Source: CAYMLL01 sp964390645 (GTDB taxonomy: Bacteria > Planctomycetota > UBA8108). From it: DNA of 10,722 bases. The position numbers and the translations under genes were made by a program. Location of the stretch: contig CAYMLL010000268.1 of NCBI GenBank assembly GCA_964390645.1, positions 1 through 10,722 on the forward strand, given 5' to 3'. The first letter of the stretch is position 1. Every line of letters starts with the position of its first letter. A model generated the notes under the pieces. The model was not told the origin of the DNA, ran no database searches, and saw only the letters and a list, made by a program, of their open reading frames with translations. This document shows positions 8,101-10,722 of this stretch, piece by piece.

Positions 8101-8142
8101 TCTACCATTCTCAATCTCGATGAGACCATCACGAATCAGTAG
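5122..8142 (+). CDS. PSCyt1 - PSCyt2 (DUF1549) - beta-sandwich insert - PSD1 (DUF1553) secreted cytochrome-like protein
   Basis: 1006 residues from ATG 5122. This start was chosen because it begins a good signal peptide (MKALVLTSAIALWADWASA, then ADVSFDS) placed directly before the first domain; the open frame extends 86 codons further upstream without family features. PSCyt1 spans about 21-120: CFQCH (36-40) with MPPP (92-95), whose Met could be the distal haem ligand. PSCyt2 spans about 135-345: LIRRLSLDLRGLPP, LEWLDVARYSDTNGYSID and CAQCHDHKYDPI (319-330). Residues about 430-525 look like a galactose-binding-type beta-sandwich, with ADVYFNGKNVGRV (472-484), TVDVTDKLTKGVNLIGVEARN (492-512), as in N-terminal domains of GH2 and rhamnosidase enzymes. 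PSD1 spans about 690-960: LALARWLVDKSHPLTARV, RPSHPELLDG and TNTPLQALVLMNDPQFL. Two haem sites suggest electron transfer. The gene overlaps its DUF1501 partner by 23 bases. The ribosome binding site is weak (GGCGGAG, about 17 bases upstream). Confidence 0.94.
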   Translation: MKALVLTSAIALWADWASAADVSFDSVIRPILSESCFQCHGPSKDGRRAGLRLDQTTSAFAIRDGKRAIAPGKPELSELIHRITSTDPDVRMPPPETKKPPLQPAQVAQLREWIQQGARYEDHWSFVPPRGNPDRALRRFIDQRIREHLQAKGLPPSPRADQTTLIRRLSLDLRGLPPTIEEIETFLADASKNAWESLVDRFLASPECAERLALEWLDVARYSDTNGYSIDDHRDMWGWRDWSIHAFLQNKPYDDFIVEQLAGDLLPDATAQQKMATGFLRNSMNTHEGGTIREEYRVAYIADKIDTVSTAFMGLTMKCAQCHDHKYDPISQKDYYRFFAFFNNASENGGGAQNGNTAPVVRAVSPLEEHTAYGDSIRMRIDRLKYLQSHLSELEPERFAEWRAKILARADAAPRAREVHATTKFSFPVGTQPRWIWPEKKGTIDHILLRRSVELDEAPLSAWLFFTCDDHADVYFNGKNVGRVKLWMKPKTVDVTDKLTKGVNLIGVEARNAGSVAGFLAVLQIHHRSGKVQYVLSDPEWKWRKPLAATSAADALAKDGDWQSPLSLGTYGVGPWGKLEGIESSELSPSALAEILRKPVTQRSEVEATQVSAAFAAQSTRLVQRFKKALSIEVGELEKRLKGGKTSVMVMDSAKPRKNRILMRGQYDQPGEEVSAGVPSLFQQLPDDAPTDRLALARWLVDKSHPLTARVTVNRYWQLLFGSGLVKTAEDFGAQGERPSHPELLDGMAVAFRENGWNLRDLLREIVLSKTYQQQSRLGAELRRADPYNRLLARAPRQRLSAELVRDNALAIGGLLKKRLGGPSVYPPQPDGLWRQVSHFGYGAFTAQAYFPGAHEHLVRRSMYTFWKRTAPPPAMAIFDAPTRETCVVRRLATNTPLQALVLMNDPQFLNAARALGERMIREGGSSATERISHAFRLATARFPRAEELRILEAGLAREKRRFRSDPTAAAALVLHRGAADEQVDLAAYTMTASTILNLDETITNQ

Positions 8143-9547
8143 CGTGGCCTCGCGGCGTCAGTTCCTCACGACGAGTTTTGGCACGTTGGCCTACCTCGGG
8201 CTGCCGTCCTCGGATATGTGGGCAGCGATGCATGCCGGCCTGGCCGACTTTCCCCATCACCGTCCGACCGCGAAACGCGTCATCTATCTCTTCCAGTCGG
8301 GTGGTCCTTCCCATGTCGACCTCTTCGACTACAAGCCAGCGCTCGGGAAGCTTCACGGCACTCCGTTGCCGGACAGTGTGCGTGGAAATCAGAGACTCAC
8401 GGGAATGACCGCGGGTCAGAAGCAGTTCCTTGCGAACGCCCCGATTCGACCTGTGCGGCCACGTGGTCATAGCGGTGTGACGGTAGGTGACCTTCTTCCG
8501 CATACGGCCGGGATCGCTGACGACATCAGCCTGGTGAAGTCGGTCCACACCGAAGCGATCAATCACGATCCCGGTATCACCTTTATCAATACCGGGTCGC
8601 AGATCCCTGGTCGTCCCAGTCTGGGCGCGTGGTGTGGCTTTGGCCTCGGAAGCTTGAACGAGAACATGCCCGCCTACGTGGTCATGATTTCGCAGGGATC
8701 GGGAAAGAACCCCGGCCAACCTATTTTCTCACGGCTCTGGGGGAGTGGGTTCATTCCTTCGAGCTATCAGGGAGTGCAGCTACGTGGTGGTAGCTCGCCG
8801 ATCCTCTACCTCAAGGATCCCGCCGGTGTGGATCGAGAGAGTCGGCGCAAGATGATCGACGATCTTGCAGCGCTGAACCGTCTTCGATTCGAGGAGACCG
8901 GTGACCCGGAGATCGAGACGCGGAACTTCCAGTACGACATGGCGTATCGCATGCAGGAGTCCGCGCCGGAGATCACCGACACTTCTGACGAGCCCGACTC
9001 CACCTTCGAGCTCTACGGAGAGGACGCTCGGACGCCCGGCACCTACGCGTACAACTGTCTCCTGGCTCGTCGTATGGCCGAACGGGATGTGCGGTTCGTC
9101 CAGCTCTTTCATCGCGGCTGGGATCAACACAACACGCTGCTGAAGAATCTCTCGGCGCAGTGCCGCGATACCGATCAAGCCTCCGCGGCGCTGGTGGTAG
9201 ACCTCAAGCAGCGAGGCTTGCTCGACGACACGCTGGTGATCTGGGGTGGCGAGTTCGGTCGAACCGTCTACAGTCAGGGCAGACTGAATTCAGGACGCGA
9301 CCATCATGGACGCTGCTTCTCGATGTGGCTTGCCGGCGGTGGAGTGAAGGGTGGCTGCATGCATGGGCAGACCGACGACTACTGTTACAACATCGTCGAG
9401 GATCCCGTCCACACCCGCGACCTCAACGCCACGATCCTCCACTGCCTCGGTATCGACGACAAGAGATTCACCTTCAAGTTTCAAGGCCTGAACCACAGCC
9501 CCACCGGCGTCGAGGAGACTCACGTGGTGCGGGACATCCTGGTGTGA
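8120..9547 (+). CDS. DUF1501 family protein (alkaline-phosphatase/sulfatase fold), module 2
   Basis: 475 residues from ATG 8120, overlapping the upstream gene by 23 bases. An in-frame GTG at 8144, just after that gene's stop, would also keep the whole leader. The leader SRRQFLTTSFGTLAYLGLP (11-29) is a textbook twin-arginine motif (SRRxFL), so Tat export is expected. Landmarks are GGPSHVDLFDYKPALGKLHG (61-80), HTEAINHDPGITF (143-155), GWDQH (333-337), GGEFGRT (376-382), GRDHHGRCFSMWLAGGGVKGG (392-412) and HTRDLNATILHCLGID (431-446). It differs from the module 1 DUF1501 in nearly all spacer segments and belongs to the FDYKP-type group rather than the FDPKP-type, so the two are old paralogues. 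It has seven cysteines after the leader region (172, 313, 348, 399, 413, 422, 442), more than its paralogue. Function of the family is unproven; a metal-dependent hydrolase fold is likely. Confidence 0.93.
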   Translation: MRPSRISSVASRRQFLTTSFGTLAYLGLPSSDMWAAMHAGLADFPHHRPTAKRVIYLFQSGGPSHVDLFDYKPALGKLHGTPLPDSVRGNQRLTGMTAGQKQFLANAPIRPVRPRGHSGVTVGDLLPHTAGIADDISLVKSVHTEAINHDPGITFINTGSQIPGRPSLGAWCGFGLGSLNENMPAYVVMISQGSGKNPGQPIFSRLWGSGFIPSSYQGVQLRGGSSPILYLKDPAGVDRESRRKMIDDLAALNRLRFEETGDPEIETRNFQYDMAYRMQESAPEITDTSDEPDSTFELYGEDARTPGTYAYNCLLARRMAERDVRFVQLFHRGWDQHNTLLKNLSAQCRDTDQASAALVVDLKQRGLLDDTLVIWGGEFGRTVYSQGRLNSGRDHHGRCFSMWLAGGGVKGGCMHGQTDDYCYNIVEDPVHTRDLNATILHCLGIDDKRFTFKFQGLNHSPTGVEETHVVRDILV

Positions 9548-9848
9548 GTCGGGCCAACCCTGCACCGGCGCCGGCCATCGCTGCGACTTTCGACGCCAGA
9601 CGGGGCGGAACGAGATGACGTGGTGCCGGTCCGACGGCGAGAGCTTGAAACGGTGGACTGGTCCAGCGACTTTCGGCGGGCGAGTGAGGCGATCATCGAA
9701 CGGAATTCGTGGGTTTCTGCCGTGTCGGATCGCCAGACGATTCGTCCGTCGCGCGAGACCGTCCCGTCCAAAGACTCGATCGACTCCTGACCAAGAGCTC
9801 CGCCGGCGGTTGCGATCCTGCCAATACGGTCCTTTACGACGTTCCCTC
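9548..9848 (+). other. Intergenic gap downstream of module 2
   Basis: No recognisable gene. The frame of the preceding DUF1501 gene stays open for 80 codons after its TGA, to a stop at 9788-9790. A small reading from GTG 9620 would encode 56 residues rich in Arg, Glu and Ser, but it has no Shine-Dalgarno and no similarity I can name. A 10-base palindrome CCGGCGCCGG lies shortly after the DUF1501 stop without a T-run, so I do not call a terminator. I see no tRNA or promoter signal here. Confidence 0.5.
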
Positions 9849-10105
9849 GTGAGCACGATCCACCCGTGGCAGCTCGTCTTCGTAGCTCTCGCGGGCTGGC
9901 GCTCGATCGCCGTCAGCAACGCGTCACCGACTACCACGCTGCCCGCCAGAACGGCCGGATGTTTTCCGACGGAACTCCGCTTTCTCCGCCGCCGCAACCC
10001 CTTGGAGCATCGCCCGGCCATCGGGACACCCGCCCCCGAGTTCGCTGCCAGCATCGCCCGCGACTCCGGACGGGTATCGAAACCCGTGGAATTCGACACC
10101 CATGA
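9849..10105 (+). pseudogene. Frameshifted N-terminus of an integrase-core transposase
   Basis: From GTG 9849 the reading gives STIHPWQLVFVALAGW, ending at base 9899. The frame then shifts by two bases (the extra bases are c and g at 9900-9901), and reading resumes at 9902 as LDRRQQRVTDYHAARQNGRM. Joined, these match the usual N-terminus of a widespread integrase-core (rve-type, IS3/IS481-like) transposase family, whose members start HPWQLxxxALAGWxNRxQQxVIxYLxEENRxLREQL. After about position 9960 I can no longer follow the family, and the second frame ends at TGA 10103-10105. The DDE catalytic core is absent, so this is a dead remnant. It lies on the same strand as the IS5 remnant at the left edge, and like it is followed closely by a repeat copy. 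Exact IS family uncertain. Confidence 0.72.
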
Positions 10106-10122
10106 ATCGTCGCGGTGTCACG

Positions 10123-10390
10123 TCCCCCGAATCGGGGAAGCTCGGAACTCGTCCCGAGCTCCGAGAAAACGAGACGCGAATCGGGCGGTCTCAACGCGCA
10201 GAACCGCCCCCGACGTCCCGAGCCTCGTCCCGAGGTAGCCGCCGCCGCGCCTTCGCAAACCGTTGCCCACACACGCCAAAGGGCGCCGACTGGCGCCCTT
10301 CAACGTTGACATCGACTCCGCCGCGGAGAGCCTTCCGCCGGCGGGGTGATGGTGGAGCGGTCGTTACTGGCTTCGAAATCCTCTCTGTTT
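10123..10390 (+). repeat. Long imperfect direct repeat, copy B
   Basis: Partner of the repeat at 313-580, same orientation, no gaps, about 78% identical over the 260 bases compared. Near its left end is CCCCGAATCGGGG (10125-10137), a perfect inverted repeat with a one-base centre that is only partly kept in the other copy. The block 10200-10234 is identical between copies and contains CGTCCCGAG twice, 12 bases apart. The stronger version of the internal hairpin is here (10279-10300). This copy lies between a broken integrase-type transposase and the 3' side of a minus-strand FGE-like gene. No start, codon bias or protein similarity supports a gene in it. Confidence 0.85.
10279..10300 (-). terminator. 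Perfect 9-bp hairpin in repeat copy B, terminator-like
   Basis: AAGGGCGCC, loop GACT, GGCGCCCTT: nine perfect pairs with a four-base loop. On the minus strand it is followed by TTTGGCG, a very short T-run, and it lies about 220 bases beyond the stop of the minus-strand FGE-like gene. It could act as a weak terminator between the converging module 2 and that gene. The lack of a U-tract leaves a structural role of the repeat equally possible. Confidence 0.42.
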
Positions 10391-10453
10391 TCCCCAGCGG
10401 CAGGAGACGGACCTCACCCGTCGATATTCGTCCTCATCGACGACGGCTCGGCC

Positions 10454-10469
10454 GGCGGGCAGGCCCGCC
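10454..10469 (-). terminator. GC-rich hairpin just downstream of the FGE-like gene
   Basis: GGCGGGC, then AG, then GCCCGCC: seven pairs with a two-base centre, in practice six pairs with a four-base loop. On the minus strand it begins about 50 bases after the stop of the FGE-like gene, where a terminator would be expected, but no T-run follows. Low confidence. Confidence 0.3.
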
Positions 10470-10520
10470 ACCGCGACTAGCGCACGCGGGAGGCGGCCGA
10501 GGACGAGAGAGTAAGACCGA

Positions 10521-10722
10521 TCAGGGCAATGGCATCGAGGGGCGAAAACCGAGGGAGATGCCGCGGAACCCCGGGAAGATCCAGGTGCGGAACCCCGAGC
10601 GACAGACCCCGGCGTCGCCGTTCCAACCGCCACCGCGGCCGACCCGGCGGCCGGAGCGCGGGTTCTCGCAGAGGGGGTCGATCACCGGCTGGCCGCCGTC
10701 GACGAGCTCCTGGTAGTAGTCG
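10521..10722 (-). CDS. FGE-sulfatase (SUMF1/formylglycine-generating-like) domain protein, C-terminal 66 residues
   Basis: Reading the minus strand from 10721 gives 66 residues to a TGA at 10523-10521; the rest of the gene lies beyond the right edge. The sequence carries the C-terminal hallmark of the FGE-sulfatase (SUMF1) fold: RVGRGGGWNGDAGVCRSGFR followed by GISLGFRPSMPLP, equivalent to the usual RVLRGGSW...CRSxxR...xxGFR. An acidic/aromatic stretch (DYYQELVDGG) precedes it, as in relatives. True FGE converts a sulfatase active-site Cys to formylglycine. Many PVC proteins with this domain are not proven FGEs, and only one Cys of the region (in GVCRS) fits the conserved arrangement, so the exact activity is open. 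It converges with module 2. The neighbourhood fits a sulfatase/polysaccharide locus, but no sulfatase gene is visible in the window. Confidence 0.8.
   Translation of the reverse strand, partial: DYYQELVDGGQPVIDPLCENPRSGRRVGRGGGWNGDAGVCRSGFRTWIFPGFRGISLGFRPSMPLP

Noticed and set aside
313..10390. CRISPR array or tandem repeat explanation for the repeat
   Set aside because: Only two copies about 9.8 kb apart, no short regular repeat-spacer pattern and no cas genes.
10102..10716. 204-codon plus-strand open reading across repeat copy B and the right edge
   Set aside because: Composed of repeat sequence plus the antisense of the FGE-like gene; product is Arg/Pro-rich and unrecognisable.

Overview
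The window is GC-rich bacterial DNA. It is dominated by two tandem modules of the kind typical of Planctomycetota and related PVC bacteria (Verrucomicrobiota, Lentisphaerota). Each module is a large secreted cytochrome-like protein with Planctomycete-specific PSCyt/PSD domains (DUF1549 + DUF1553), followed by an overlapping DUF1501 gene of the alkaline-phosphatase/sulfatase fold. A PVC-type host is the best guess. These families also occur in some Myxococcota and other uncultured lineages, so the phylum is an inference.

Layout, left to right. Positions 1-320 hold the N-terminal part of an IS5-type transposase, cut short just past its first catalytic motif. Positions about 313-580 hold copy A of an imperfect direct repeat of about 270 bp. 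A promoter-like pair and a strong ribosome binding site then lead into module 1: PSCyt2-PSD1 (697-3087) and DUF1501 (3084-4553), joined by a 4-base ATGA overlap. A 568-base gap with no recognisable gene follows, with a promoter-like pair near its end. Module 2 comes next: PSCyt1-PSCyt2-PSD1 (5122-8142) and DUF1501 (8120-9547). Then come a gap, a frameshifted transposase/integrase N-terminus (9849-10105), and repeat copy B (about 10123-10390). The minus-strand 3' end of a formylglycine-generating-enzyme (FGE)-like gene runs off the right edge.

How the genes may work together. PSCyt1/PSCyt2 carry CxxCH haem-binding motifs, and DUF1501 proteins keep the metal-ligand style motifs of the alkaline-phosphatase superfamily. 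All four complete proteins begin with export-signal-like sequences. Each pair therefore looks like an exported redox protein plus an exported hydrolase-fold partner. In PVC genomes such pairs are common and often sit near sulfatase and polysaccharide-degradation genes, but their reaction is not established. The FGE-like neighbour fits a sulfatase context without proving one.

The most notable points are four. The two modules are architecturally different: module 1 lacks the N-terminal haem domain and has a coiled-coil insert, while module 2 has a beta-sandwich-like insert. The whole 9.5-kb segment is bracketed by same-orientation copies of an ungapped, roughly 78% identical non-coding repeat. 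Each repeat copy sits just downstream of a broken transposase in the same orientation. An unlisted FGE-like C-terminus lies at the right edge.
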